Below are positions 7,108 through 14,776 of a stretch of 41,803 bases of DNA, piece by piece. The DNA is taken from NCBI GenBank assembly GCA_018268435.1, contig JAFDWP010000085.1:1-41803 (forward strand), in the 5' to 3' direction. This stretch comes from Actinomycetota bacterium (GTDB lineage Bacteria; Actinomycetota; Actinomycetes; Actinomycetales; Microbacteriaceae). The position numbers and the translations under genes are program-made. The notes beneath the pieces are model-generated. The model ran no database searches. It worked only from the letters and a program-made list of their open reading frames with translations, and had not been told where the DNA came from. The stretch's first letter is position 1; each line of letters starts with the position of its first letter.

Positions 7108-8651
7108 ACCGGGTCGCCGTGCTCGGCGGCGGGATCTCCGGCCTCGCCACGGCCGCGCTGCTCGCATCCGACGGACACGACGTCCGCCTCTACGAGCAGT
7201 CCGCGCACCTGGGCGGCCGGGCAGGTCGCTGGGAGCGGGGCGGCTTCCGCTTCGACACCGGCCCGTCCTGGTACCTCATGCCCGAGGTGTTCGAGCACTG
7301 CTTCGGCCTTCTCGGCACGAGCGCGGCGGCAGAGCTCGACCTGGTCCGCCTGGATCCGGCCTACCGGGTCTTCTCCGCGGGGACGCGACCGCTCGATGTG
7401 CGCTCGGAGCGCGCGCACTCCCTCGCGCTGTTCGAGTCCGTCGAACCCGGGGCGGGCGCGGCGCTGGCCCGGCACCTGGACTCCGCCGCGCGCACCGCCC
7501 GGATCGCGCACGAGCGCTTCCTCTACACGGACTTCTCGCACCCGCGGGCGTTCTTGCCGGGTCGTGACCTGCGCGAGCTCCCCCGCCTCGCCCGGCTGCT
7601 CGGCACCTCTCTGCAGAGCATGACCGACGCCTCCTTCTCGGATCGGCGACTGCGCCAGATCCTGCAGTACCCCGCGGTCTTCCTCGGCGGCTCCCCGGCG
7701 CTCGTGCCCGCGCTCTTCCACCTCATGAGCACGTTGGACCTCGAACAGGGGGTCCTCTACCCCCGCGGCGGCTTCGGCACCGTGATCGACGCGTTCGCCC
7801 GGCTCGCCCGCGACGCCGGGGCGCGGCTGCACACCGGCGCGCGGGTGCACCGGATCCTCATCGAGCGCGGTGCCGTGCACGGGATCGCCGTCACCCGCGA
7901 CGGCGTCGTGCGCGAGGAGCCGTTCGAGCACGTCGTGAGCACCGTGGACATGCACCACAGCGACACCGCCCTGCTGCCCGCCACCGCGCGCGAGCGCTCC
8001 GCGACGCACTGGCGGCGGACGGATCCCGGGACCGGCGCGGTGCTCGCGATGCTCGGCGTGCGCGGACGCCTGCCCGGCCTCGCGCACCACAACCTGGTGT
8101 TCACCGAGGACTGGGAGGCGAACTTCGACGCGATCTTCGGCAGTGCGCCGCGGGTGCCGGATCCGGCCTCGTTCTACGCCTGCATGCCGAGCGCGACCGA
8201 TGCCACGGTCGCCCCCGCGGACCACGAGAACCTGTTCCTGCTGGTGCCCGTGCCGGCGGATCCCGGGATCGGCACGGGAGGGACCGACGGACACGGCGCC
8301 CCGGCGATCGAGGAGGTCGTCGACCGGGCGGTCGCCGACCTCGCCGCACACGCCGGCGCCGGGGATCTGGCCCGGCGCATCGTCGTCCGCCGCACCGTCG
8401 GCCCCGCCGACTTCGCCCGGGAGCTGCATTCCTGGCAGGGATCCGCGCTCGGCCCCGCGCACACGCTGCGCCAGAGCGCCTTCCTGCGCGGGCGCACCCG
8501 GTCGCGCACCACCCGGGGGCTGTTCTACGCGGGCGCGACCACGCTCCCGGGCATCGGGCTGCCCATGTGCCTGATCAGCGCCGAACTCGTGCTGAAGGCG
8601 TTCCGCGGCGATCGCTCGACCGGGCCGCTGCCGCTGCCGGAGGCCGCGTGA
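7104..8651 (+). CDS. crtI: Phytoene desaturase (lycopene-forming)
   Basis: This 515-residue FAD-dependent CrtI family enzyme converts phytoene to lycopene in four desaturation steps. The N-terminal dinucleotide-binding motif is AVLGGGISGLATAALLASDG, followed by the substrate-side GGRAGRWERGGFRFDTGPSW. The C-terminal family signature GLFYAGATTLPGIGLPMCL lies near residue 475. The start is GTG at 7104, overlapping the crtB stop by 4 bases; the stop shares one base with the next ATG (TGATG). It is membrane-associated in known members. Product lycopene is inferred from the lycopene elongase and cyclases downstream. Confidence 0.95.
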   Translation: MNRVAVLGGGISGLATAALLASDGHDVRLYEQSAHLGGRAGRWERGGFRFDTGPSWYLMPEVFEHCFGLLGTSAAAELDLVRLDPAYRVFSAGTRPLDVRSERAHSLALFESVEPGAGAALARHLDSAARTARIAHERFLYTDFSHPRAFLPGRDLRELPRLARLLGTSLQSMTDASFSDRRLRQILQYPAVFLGGSPALVPALFHLMSTLDLEQGVLYPRGGFGTVIDAFARLARDAGARLHTGARVHRILIERGAVHGIAVTRDGVVREEPFEHVVSTVDMHHSDTALLPATARERSATHWRRTDPGTGAVLAMLGVRGRLPGLAHHNLVFTEDWEANFDAIFGSAPRVPDPASFYACMPSATDATVAPADHENLFLLVPVPADPGIGTGGTDGHGAPAIEEVVDRAVADLAAHAGAGDLARRIVVRRTVGPADFARELHSWQGSALGPAHTLRQSAFLRGRTRSRTTRGLFYAGATTLPGIGLPMCLISAELVLKAFRGDRSTGPLPLPEAA

Positions 8652-8980
8652 TGGGCCTGCTCCACCTCGGTCTGCTGGTCGCCTCGATCCTCGGCGTGGG
8701 GATCGTGGACGCGCGGTGGCGGCTGTTCCTCTGGGCCGCGCCGAAGCGCGCGGTGCTCGTGCTGCTCACCGGGGCCGGGTTCCTGCTGCTCTGGGACATC
8801 GTCGGGATCGCGGCCGGGATCTTCACGCGGGAGCCGAATCCGATCTCGACCGGGATCCTGCTCGCCCCGCACCTGCCGATCGAGGAGCCGGTGTTCCTGC
8901 TGTTCCTCGTGCAGGTCACCATGGTGCTCTACACGGGCGCACGACGGATCCTGCGAGCCGGGGCGGAGCGGCACCCGTGA
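8651..8980 (+). CDS. crtYe: Lycopene cyclase subunit (CrtYe/CrtYc type)
   Basis: This 109-residue membrane protein has three hydrophobic helices and the conserved acidic motif HLPIEEPVFLLFLVQV (about residues 75-90), hallmark of small heterodimeric lycopene cyclase subunits. It works only together with the next gene product. In C. glutamicum the order crtYe-crtYf-crtEb encodes the epsilon-cyclase that closes the rings of decaprenoxanthin; the same order here favours that over a beta- or gamma-cyclase, though sequence alone does not settle ring type. Translation is coupled to crtI through TGATG and to crtYf through a 4-base overlap. Confidence 0.9.
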   Translation: MGLLHLGLLVASILGVGIVDARWRLFLWAAPKRAVLVLLTGAGFLLLWDIVGIAAGIFTREPNPISTGILLAPHLPIEEPVFLLFLVQVTMVLYTGARRILRAGAERHP

Positions 8981-9291
8981 GCGGCGCGTACCTGCTGGTC
9001 GACGCGGTCTTCCTCGCCCCGTGCGTCGTGCTGCAGGCGGTGGCCTGGCGACGCCGGCCCCGCGGCCATGGCCGGGCGCTCGTGCTCGCGATCCTCGGCC
9101 TCGTCGTGCTGACGGTCGTGTTCGACTCCCTGATGATCGCGGGCGGGCTGTTCCGCTACGCCCCGGAGCGGATCAGCGGGATCCGGATCGGTCTCGCGCC
9201 GATCGAGGATCTCGCGTACCCGGTCGCGGCCGCCCTGCTCGGCACGGCGCTGTGGAGCCTCGGCCGACCGTCCGCGGAGCCCCAGCCATGA
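8977..9291 (+). CDS. crtYf: Lycopene cyclase subunit (CrtYf/CrtYd type)
   Basis: This 104-residue membrane protein is the second half of the heterodimeric carotenoid cyclase. It carries a VFDSLMIAGGLFRY segment and the conserved APIEDLAYPVAAALLG motif (about residues 75-90), equivalent to the PxE/D catalytic segment of its partner. About three membrane helices are predicted. The start is GTG at 8977, overlapping crtYe by 4 bases; the stop overlaps the crtEb ATG (ATGA). The family call is strong; ring specificity is inferred from gene order. Confidence 0.9.
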   Translation: MSGAYLLVDAVFLAPCVVLQAVAWRRRPRGHGRALVLAILGLVVLTVVFDSLMIAGGLFRYAPERISGIRIGLAPIEDLAYPVAAALLGTALWSLGRPSAEPQP

Positions 9292-10181
9292 GCGCGACCC
9301 GCACCCGCTCCCTGCCCCGTGACCTGCTGGTCACCTCGCGTCCGCTGAGCTGGATCAACACGGCGTTCGGCTTCGCGGCCGCCTGGGTGCTCACGACGGG
9401 CCGTGTCGACGCCGCCCTGGTGATCGGCACGGTGTTCTTCCTCGTGCCGTACAACCTCATGATGTACGGGATCAATGACGTCTTCGACTACGCCTCCGAT
9501 CTGGCGAACCCGCGCAAGGGCGGCGCGGAGGGGGCGGTGCTCTCCCCCGGTAGGCATCGCGCGGTGCTGGCGTGGGCGGTGATGCTGCCGGTGCCGTTCG
9601 TGGCGGCCCTCGTGATGCTCGGGGATCCGCTGTCCTGGATCGTGCTGGCGTTCAGCCTGTTCGCGGTCGTGGCGTACTCGGCGCCGGGCCTGCGGTTCAA
9701 GGAGATCCCGTTCCTCGACTCCGTCACCTCGAGCATCCACTTCGTCTCGCCGACGGTGTACAGCCTCGTGCTCGCTGGTGCGGCCCCGACCGTGCCGTTG
9801 ACGATGCTGCTCCTCGCCTTCTTCGCCTGGGGTGTCGCGAGCCATGCGTTCGGGGCGGTGCAGGACGTGATCCCGGACCGGGAGGCGGGGATCGCCTCGA
9901 TCGCGACCGTGCTGGGAGCGCGTCGGACCGTGCGCTTCGCCCTCGCGATGTGGGCCCTCGCCGGGGGGCTCATGCTGTTGACGAGCTGGCCCGGCCCGCT
10001 CGGCGCCCTGCTCGCCGTGCCGTACATCCTCGTCGTACGGCCGTTCCACGCCGTGTCCGATGCCGGATCCGCGGCGACCAATCGCGGGTGGCGCCGCTTC
10101 CTGCTGCTGAACTACGTGTGCGGCTTCCTCGCCACGATGCTGCTGATCTGGTGGGCGCTCGCCGGCGGTGTCGCGCGCTGA
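9288..10181 (+). CDS. crtEb: Lycopene elongase (C50 carotenoid prenyltransferase)
   Basis: This 297-residue UbiA-family prenyltransferase has eight to nine predicted membrane helices. The two Asp-rich motifs are visible as YGINDVFDYASDLANPRK (about residues 58-75) and VQDVIPDREAGIASIAT (about 190-206). CrtEb-type enzymes add two C5 units to lycopene, giving the acyclic C50 carotenoid flavuxanthin, which the CrtYe/CrtYf cyclase closes. It is the last gene of the operon, and no glycosyltransferase follows, so any glucosylation would be encoded elsewhere. The 4-base overlap with crtYf shows it belongs to the same transcript. Confidence 0.92.
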   Translation: MSATRTRSLPRDLLVTSRPLSWINTAFGFAAAWVLTTGRVDAALVIGTVFFLVPYNLMMYGINDVFDYASDLANPRKGGAEGAVLSPGRHRAVLAWAVMLPVPFVAALVMLGDPLSWIVLAFSLFAVVAYSAPGLRFKEIPFLDSVTSSIHFVSPTVYSLVLAGAAPTVPLTMLLLAFFAWGVASHAFGAVQDVIPDREAGIASIATVLGARRTVRFALAMWALAGGLMLLTSWPGPLGALLAVPYILVVRPFHAVSDAGSAATNRGWRRFLLLNYVCGFLATMLLIWWALAGGVAR

Positions 10182-10260
10182 TCCCGCGCGGCGTCCGGCA
10201 CGGGGTCGCGGCGTCTCCGCACGGTGTCCGGCACGAGCTCGCGCCTGACCGCGGAATGCA

Positions 10261-10292
10261 GAAGACCCCCGCCCCGAGGGGCGAGGGTCTTC
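10261..10292. terminator. Bidirectional terminator between crtEb and rplA
   Basis: GAAGACCC and CGCCCC pair with GGGGCG and GGGTCTTC around a 2-base GA loop, with one internal C-A mismatch. The 32-base hairpin lies between two converging genes, 12 bases past the rplA stop. There is no T-tract, which is usual for GC-rich actinobacteria. Confidence 0.8.
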
Positions 10293-10304
10293 AGCGAGTC
10301 AGGC

Positions 10305-10994
10305 TCAGATGGCGTTGACGTCCAGCGGGATGCCGGGGCCGAACGTGGTCGACACGGCGCCCTTCTGGATGTAACGGCCCTTCGAGCTGGACGGCTTGAG
10401 GCGGACGATCTCCTCGAGCGCGGCCTTCATGTTCTCGTCGAGCTGCTCGGCCGAGAACGAGGCCTTGCCGACGACGAAGTGCACGTTGGCGTGCTTGTCG
10501 ACGCGGAACTCGATCTTGCCGCCCTTGATCTCCTCGACGGCCTTGGCCGCGTTCGGGGTGACGGTGCCGGTCTTCGGGTTCGGCATCAGGCCGCGGGGGC
10601 CGAGCACCTTGCCGAGACGGCCGACCTGGCCCATGAGCTCCGGGGTGGAGACGGCCGCGTCGAACGCGGTCCAGCCGCCGGCGACCTTCTCGATGAGCTC
10701 GGCGCCGCCGACCTCGTCCGCACCCGCGGCGATCGCGGCCTCAGCGGCCGGACCCGTCGCGAACACGATGACGCGGGCGGTCTTGCCGGTGCCGTGCGGG
10801 AGGATGACGGTGCCGCGCACCATCTGGTCCGCCTTGCGCGGGTCGACGGAGAGCTTCAGCGCGACCTCGACGGTGGAGTCGAACTTCGCGGAGCCGGTCT
10901 CCTTCGCGAGCGCGACGGCCTCGGTCGGGGTGTAGAAGCGGTCTGCCTCGATCTTCGCGGCAGCAGCGTTGTAAGCCTTGGACTTGGTAGCCAT
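10305..10994 (-). CDS. rplA: 50S ribosomal protein L1
   Basis: This 229-residue L1 protein binds the mobile L1 stalk of 23S rRNA and, in many bacteria, represses its own operon. The start [20 protein letters not shown], the central [18 protein letters not shown] motif (about residues 123-140) and the C-terminal [16 protein letters not shown]-like segment are typical. ATG at 10994 has a GGGAGA ribosome site and follows rplK by 11 bases, so the two are cotranscribed. A terminator hairpin follows the stop. Confidence 0.97.
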   Translation of the reverse strand: MATKSKAYNAAAAKIEADRFYTPTEAVALAKETGSAKFDSTVEVALKLSVDPRKADQMVRGTVILPHGTGKTARVIVFATGPAAEAAIAAGADEVGGAELIEKVAGGWTAFDAAVSTPELMGQVGRLGKVLGPRGLMPNPKTGTVTPNAAKAVEEIKGGKIEFRVDKHANVHFVVGKASFSAEQLDENMKAALEEIVRLKPSSSKGRYIQKGAVSTTFGPGIPLDVNAI

Positions 10995-11005
10995 TGTTAT
11001 CTCCC

Positions 11006-11437
11006 TCAGCCCTCGACCGTGATGCCCATGGAACGGGCGGTTCCGGCGATGATCTTGGACGCGGCGTCGATGTCGTTCGCGTTCAGGTCGGCCTGCTTCT
11101 GCTCGGCGATCTGACGGACCTGCTCGGCGCTGATCTTCGCGACCTTGACGGTGTGCGGAGTGGCGGAGCCCTTCTGCACGCCCGCAGCCTTCTTGATCAG
11201 CTCGGCGGCCGGCGGGGTCTTCAGGACGAACGTGAAGCTGCGGTCCTCGTAGACGGTGATCTCCACGGGGATGACGTTGCCGCGCTGCGACTCGGTCGCC
11301 GCGTTGTACGCCTTGCAGAACTCCATGATGTTCACGCCGTGCTGACCGAGCGCGGGGCCGATCGGAGGCGCGGGGTTGGCAGCGCCGGCGTTGATCTGGA
11401 GCTTGATCAGGCCGGTCACCTTCTTCTTCGGTGCCAT
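11006..11437 (-). CDS. rplK: 50S ribosomal protein L11
   Basis: This 143-residue L11 protein, part of the GTPase-associated centre, starts [34 protein letters not shown] and ends in the RNA-binding domain with [13 protein letters not shown] use the ATG at 11437 because a strong AAAGGAAAG site lies just upstream; a second in-frame ATG five codons earlier would overlap that site. Normally rplK follows nusG directly; here a WYL gene and a VOC gene intervene, so rplK-rplA needs its own promoter, a candidate for which is seen at 11544-11539. Confidence 0.97.
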
Positions 11438-11471
11438 TCTCTTTCCTTTCATCGAATCGGATGCTCAGCAT

Positions 11472-11501
11472 CCGGTTCTCCCACAGATCCGGCATCTCCG
11501 G
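11472..11501 (-). promoter_or_regulatory. Possible L1-binding leader of rplK-rplA
   Basis: Read on the minus strand, the untranslated leader of rplK has GATGCC (11496-11491) and TGTGGGAG (11485-11478) enclosed by a CCGG/CCGG helix (11501-11498 with 11475-11472). L1 represses the L11-L1 operon in bacteria by binding a leader that imitates its 23S rRNA site, which includes a GGUGGGAG-like strand opposite a GAYGCC-like strand. The resemblance is by eye and the fold is not calculated. A second short hairpin, CGGATGCT-C-AGCATCCG, lies at 11458-11474. Confidence 0.4.
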
Positions 11502-11538
11502 ACTGCGGTCGTCCGTGCATGAACGCACAAACCATAAG

Positions 11539-11544
11539 AGTCTA
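11539..11544 (-). promoter_or_regulatory. Candidate -10 of the rplK-rplA promoter
   Basis: TAGACT (read 11544 to 11539) fits the actinobacterial housekeeping TANNNT -10 and would give a leader of about 95 nt holding the putative L1 site. A second hexamer, TATGGT, lies about 5 bases further downstream. No convincing -35 is visible. The region 11438-11597 contains no gene. Confidence 0.45.
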
Positions 11545-11597
11545 CCCGACTTCCCTGATCCCCGCTCACCGCCGTCGCTGTCGGCCGGATCGGGGCG

Positions 11598-12569
11598 TCA
11601 CGCGTAGAGGGCCGCGATCCGCTCCCCCAGCGTGCGCAGCGCCGCGCGCACCTCGGCGGGCTCGATCACCTCGACGGCTCCGGTCCATCCGGCGAGCTGC
11701 TCGGCGAGCGCCTCGGGCGTGTGCGCGCTGACCTCGACGAGACTGCGCCCCTCGCCGTCCGGCTCCTCGTCGAGCACCGTCGCCTGCACACCGAACCGGT
11801 CGCTCAGCGCGCGGAGCGACCACGGCGCCACGCGCACCCGCGCCCGGATACCCCCGCGCATGCCCTCGACGCGCTCGACCATCCGCGCCCACACCTCCGC
11901 GTGATCGAACCCCTCCGGCGCGACGCCGCGGGCGTCGAGCACGGTGAGAGCGCTCATCCGGTCGACGCGGTAAGTGCGCAGCCGTTCGACATCCGCCCGA
12001 TCCGACCCCTCGGTCGACCGCGCACCGAGCAGGTACCACCGCACGCCGCGGGTGCCGACGATCAGCGGGACGATCTCGACCTCCGACGGGCCCCGCGACC
12101 CGTCGTACCCGAAGCGGACCCTTCTGCCGCGGGCGATCGCTGTCTGCAGCCGCGCGACGCCGGCTCGTTCGGCCGCGTTCTCCGCCTCACCCCAGGGCGC
12201 GTCGCGCACCGTGGCGTCGGCCACGCGCTGCGCGCTCGCGCGGAACGGCTCAGGAACCGCGCGCATCAGCTTGCGCATGGCCGCCACGCGTTCGGGCTCG
12301 ACCGCCGCCCCCTGCGTCAGGCCGACCAGCAGCGAGGTGACCTCATCCTGGGTGAGCCCGGTGAGGTCGGTGCGCGCCCCGCCGATCAGCCGCCAGCCGC
12401 CGCCCTTACCCCGCGTGGCGTAGATCGGCACCCCCGACATCGCCAGCGCCTCGAGGTCGCGCCGTGCGGTGGGCACCGAGACCTCGAGCTCACGGGCCAG
12501 CTCGGCCGCGGTGATCTGCGGGCGCCCCTGCAGCAGCAGGAGCGCCTGGATCAGGCGATCGGCACGAAT
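11598..12569 (-). CDS. WYL-domain (YafY-type) transcriptional regulator, apparent ATT start
   Basis: With the start I propose this is a 323-residue DeoR/YafY-type regulator. It has an N-terminal winged helix (IRADRLIQALLLLQG..ITAAELARELEVSVPTARRDLEAL), a YafY wing (GVPIYATRGKGGGWRL) and a C-terminal WYL ligand-binding domain containing GVRWYLLGARS (about residues 165-175). No ATG, GTG or TTG exists in frame upstream of the helix-turn-helix before the stop at about 12587. ATT at 12569 fits family alignment (usually MRADRL) and has AAAAGG 9 bases upstream. A GTG at 12476 would remove the whole first helix pair. It is divergent from the VOC gene across a perfect 9-bp inverted repeat. It lies between nusG and rplK, an unusual place. 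Ligand unknown. Confidence 0.85.
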   Translation of the reverse strand: MRADRLIQALLLLQGRPQITAAELARELEVSVPTARRDLEALAMSGVPIYATRGKGGGWRLIGGARTDLTGLTQDEVTSLLVGLTQGAAVEPERVAAMRKLMRAVPEPFRASAQRVADATVRDAPWGEAENAAERAGVARLQTAIARGRRVRFGYDGSRGPSEVEIVPLIVGTRGVRWYLLGARSTEGSDRADVERLRTYRVDRMSALTVLDARGVAPEGFDHAEVWARMVERVEGMRGGIRARVRVAPWSLRALSDRFGVQATVLDEEPDGEGRSLVEVSAHTPEALAEQLAGWTGAVEVIEPAEVRAALRTLGERIAALYA

Positions 12570-12586
12570 CTTCTCAATCCTTTTCT

Positions 12587-12609
12587 AAGTGATCAGTAGG
12601 TGATCACTT
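12587..12609. promoter_or_regulatory. Operator between WYL regulator and VOC gene
   Basis: AAGTGATCA-GTAGG-TGATCACTT is a perfect 9-bp inverted repeat with a 5-base spacer. It lies 17 bases upstream of the regulator's proposed start and 64 bases upstream of the VOC start. It is notably AT-rich for this genome. Probably the WYL regulator's binding site, controlling itself and the VOC gene. Confidence 0.75.
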
Positions 12610-12673
12610 TAGCGTCGAGTATTGAATCAACACCCACCGCACGACCGAGCAGCACCCGATCGAAGGAGAAATC

Positions 12674-13069
12674 ATGTTCCGTGGCCTCGCCAACCTCAAC
12701 CTCGTCGCCGACGACATGGCCGCCGGAGTCGAGTGGTACAGCGCCGTCTTCGACTCGGCTCCGTACTTCGTCCGCCCCGAGCAGGGCCCGGCGCAGTACG
12801 CCGAGTGGCGCTTCGGCGATGACGACGACGAGTTCGCCCTGATGGACGCCCGCTTCCGCCCCTCGCTCGCGGAGCCGGGCGGCGCGCTGATCAGCATCCA
12901 CGTCGACGACATCCACGCCGAGGTCGAGCGCCTGCTCGCACTGGGCGCCAAGCCCTTCGACCCGATCACCCAGCGCGGCGAGGGCTGGTGGTCCGCGTCC
13001 TTCGTCGACCCGTTCGGCAACCTCGTCGGACTGATCCAGAGCCCGCACTGGGCTTCGCAGCACGACTGA
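12674..13069 (+). CDS. VOC-family (glyoxalase/bleomycin-resistance-like) protein
   Basis: This 131-residue protein has the vicinal oxygen chelate fold: two beta-alpha-beta-beta-beta modules, the first opening LANLNLVADDMAAGVEWYSAVFD and the second GALISIHVDDIHAEVERLLALGAK. It ends with the family motif SFVDPFGNLVGLIQSP, where the Asp-Pro-x-Gly-Asn turn is typical. Such proteins include metal-dependent lyases, dioxygenases and drug-binding proteins; no substrate can be assigned. ATG at 12674 has a strong GAAGGAG site. The divergent WYL regulator and shared operator suggest the protein is induced by a small molecule and may act on it. Confidence 0.88.
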   Translation: MFRGLANLNLVADDMAAGVEWYSAVFDSAPYFVRPEQGPAQYAEWRFGDDDDEFALMDARFRPSLAEPGGALISIHVDDIHAEVERLLALGAKPFDPITQRGEGWWSASFVDPFGNLVGLIQSPHWASQHD

Positions 13070-13083
13070 AGCGCTCAACGCAG

Positions 13084-13112
13084 AACGGCCGCCCCGATTC
13101 GGGACGGCCGTT
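13084..13112. terminator. Bidirectional terminator between VOC gene and nusG
   Basis: AACGGCCG pairs with CGGCCGTT, then CCCG with CGGG after one mismatch, around an ATT loop. The hairpin sits 15 bases past the VOC stop and 15 bases past the nusG stop on the other strand, serving both converging transcripts. Confidence 0.8.
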
Positions 13113-13127
13113 GTGCGTAAGCGGATG

Positions 13128-14150
13128 TCAGATCATCTTGGTGACCTGGTCGAACGACAGCTCGACCGGGGTCTCGCGCTCGAAGAGCGAGACGAGCACG
13201 GTGAGCTTGCCGCTCTCCGGCTTGATCTCGGAGATCGATCCGGGCAGACCCGCGAACGAGCCCTCCTTGATCGTGATGGTCTCGCCGATCTCGAAGTCGA
13301 CCTCGGCGGCGAGCGGACGCGCCACGGCGGTGCCGCCCTTGGCCGCGACGGCCTTGGCGGTCGGGATGTCCTTGACCTCGACGAGCGACTTCAGCATGTT
13401 GAAGGCCTCTTCGAAGCGCAGCGGGGTCGGGTTGTGCGCGTTGCCGACGAAGCCGGTGACGCCGGGCGTGTGCCGCACGACGGACCAGGTGTCCTCGTTG
13501 AGCTCCATGCGCACGAGCACGTAGCCGGGGATCCGGACGCGCGTGACCATCTTGCGCTGACCGTTCTTGATCTCGACGACGTCCTCCATCGGGACCTCGA
13601 TCTGGTAGATGTCGTCCTCGACCTCGAGCGTCGACTTGCGCTGCTCGATGTTGGCCTTCACCTTGCGCTCGAAGCCGGCGTAGGAGTGGATGACGTACCA
13701 CTTGCCGGGGAGCATGCGCAGATCCAGGCGGAAGGCCTCGTACGGGTCCTCCTCGGCGTCCTCGGCGACCTCGGGCTCGTCGGCATCGAGGTCGGGGCCG
13801 TCGTAGGGCCCGACCTCGCCGGCCGCGGCCGCCTCGAGGTCGGCGACCTCTTCGGCCACGGAGTCGTTGAGAACCTCTGCGGCGGCCTCGGACTCTGCCG
13901 CCTGGTCCAGGTTGAGAGCGTCGTTCACGATCGCGTCTGCCTCCGGGTCTTCCTCGATGTCGATGTCTTCGTCGTCGTCCTCGTCGTCCGCGTCGCCCTC
14001 GATGTGCAGGGCGACCCGCTCGGCGGCGTTGACGGCGCGCTCCTCGGAGGCGAGCACGTCGCCCTCCTGGGCCTCGTCGTCCTCGCTGGACTGCTCAGCA
14101 GCGGTCGCCCAGTCGACGTCCTCTCCGAGGTATCGTTCGCGTTCGGACAC
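13128..14150 (-). CDS. nusG: Transcription termination/antitermination factor NusG
   Basis: This 340-residue NusG binds RNA polymerase and links transcription to Rho or ribosomes. Residues about 1-145 are a long, strongly acidic, low-complexity extension (runs such as DADDEDDDEDIDIEED). The NGN domain follows (GKWYVIHSYAGFERKVKANIEQR, about 149-171; RIPGYVLVRMELNEDTW), then the C-terminal KOW domain (IKEGSFAGLPGSISEI, about 290-305). E. coli NusG is 181 residues; long N-termini are known in actinobacteria, and this one is among the longer. The start is GTG at 14150 with an AAGGAGAG site. It lies downstream of secE, with a terminator after the stop that cuts it off from rplK. Confidence 0.96.
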   Translation of the reverse strand: MSERERYLGEDVDWATAAEQSSEDDEAQEGDVLASEERAVNAAERVALHIEGDADDEDDDEDIDIEEDPEADAIVNDALNLDQAAESEAAAEVLNDSVAEEVADLEAAAAGEVGPYDGPDLDADEPEVAEDAEEDPYEAFRLDLRMLPGKWYVIHSYAGFERKVKANIEQRKSTLEVEDDIYQIEVPMEDVVEIKNGQRKMVTRVRIPGYVLVRMELNEDTWSVVRHTPGVTGFVGNAHNPTPLRFEEAFNMLKSLVEVKDIPTAKAVAAKGGTAVARPLAAEVDFEIGETITIKEGSFAGLPGSISEIKPESGKLTVLVSLFERETPVELSFDQVTKMI

Positions 14151-14205
14151 TTGCTCTTCTCTCCTTCAGGTTCGGTCCGGGGTCAGCTGCCACCGGACCG
14201 CGGGA

Positions 14206-14481
14206 TCACGCGGTTTTCCCGGGAACCCCGAAGACTTGCGTCGCCAGCCACGAGAAGGCCATGTCGAGGCCGTACACCAGCGCCATCATCACGATGACGA
14301 AGCCCAGCACGACCAGGGTGTACTTGACGAGCTCCTTGCGCGTGGGGGTGACCACCTTGCGGAGCTCCGCGATCACCTGACGGAAGAACAGCGCGATGCG
14401 ACCGAAGAAGCCGAGCTTCTTGTCGCGGCCCGCGCCGCCGTTCGCCGTGGGAACCACAGCGCCCGATGCGTCCTGAACCAT
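14206..14481 (-). CDS. secE: Preprotein translocase subunit SecE
   Basis: This 91-residue protein is the small essential SecYEG subunit. It has an amphipathic surface segment (FFGRIALFFRQVIAELRKVVTPTRKEL, about residues 25-51) and a single membrane helix (YTLVVLGFVIVMMALVYGLDMAFSWL, about 53-78). Only the single-helix actinobacterial form is present. I use ATG at 14481 (MVQDASGA); an open extension upstream runs into the tRNA gene and is not coding. It is followed by nusG after 55 bases and preceded by tRNA-Trp. Confidence 0.93.
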   Translation of the reverse strand: MVQDASGAVVPTANGGAGRDKKLGFFGRIALFFRQVIAELRKVVTPTRKELVKYTLVVLGFVIVMMALVYGLDMAFSWLATQVFGVPGKTA

Positions 14482-14520
14482 CCTCGAGTACCTTTCGTGT
14501 GTCGGCTGCGCGCCGACGCG

Positions 14521-14593
<73 letters not shown>

Positions 14594-14776
14594 AGAGATC
14601 CGGAGATCTCTGTCCGCATCCCCCTCCGCGCTCCGGAACACCCGGGGCATGGCGAAAGAATGCAGACAACAACTGCTCGTCCAGTGTACGGCATCCGTGC
14701 ATGCGGTCCGAACCGGGCCCGCACCCCGGGCGCGGCGCGGCGTGGCGCACACCGCACCGGCGCCGCTCCGGCCCGC
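14594..14776. other. Gene-free gap between tRNA-Trp and poxB
   Basis: This 183-base stretch must hold the tRNA-Trp/secE promoter on the minus strand; TACACT at 14688-14683 is a possible -10 but no -35 is clear. A short palindrome GAGATCCGGAGATCTC lies next to the tRNA 5' end (about 14595-14610). I see no gene and no obvious terminator for poxB. This is one border of the DNA lying between aspC and tRNA-Trp. Confidence 0.5.
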
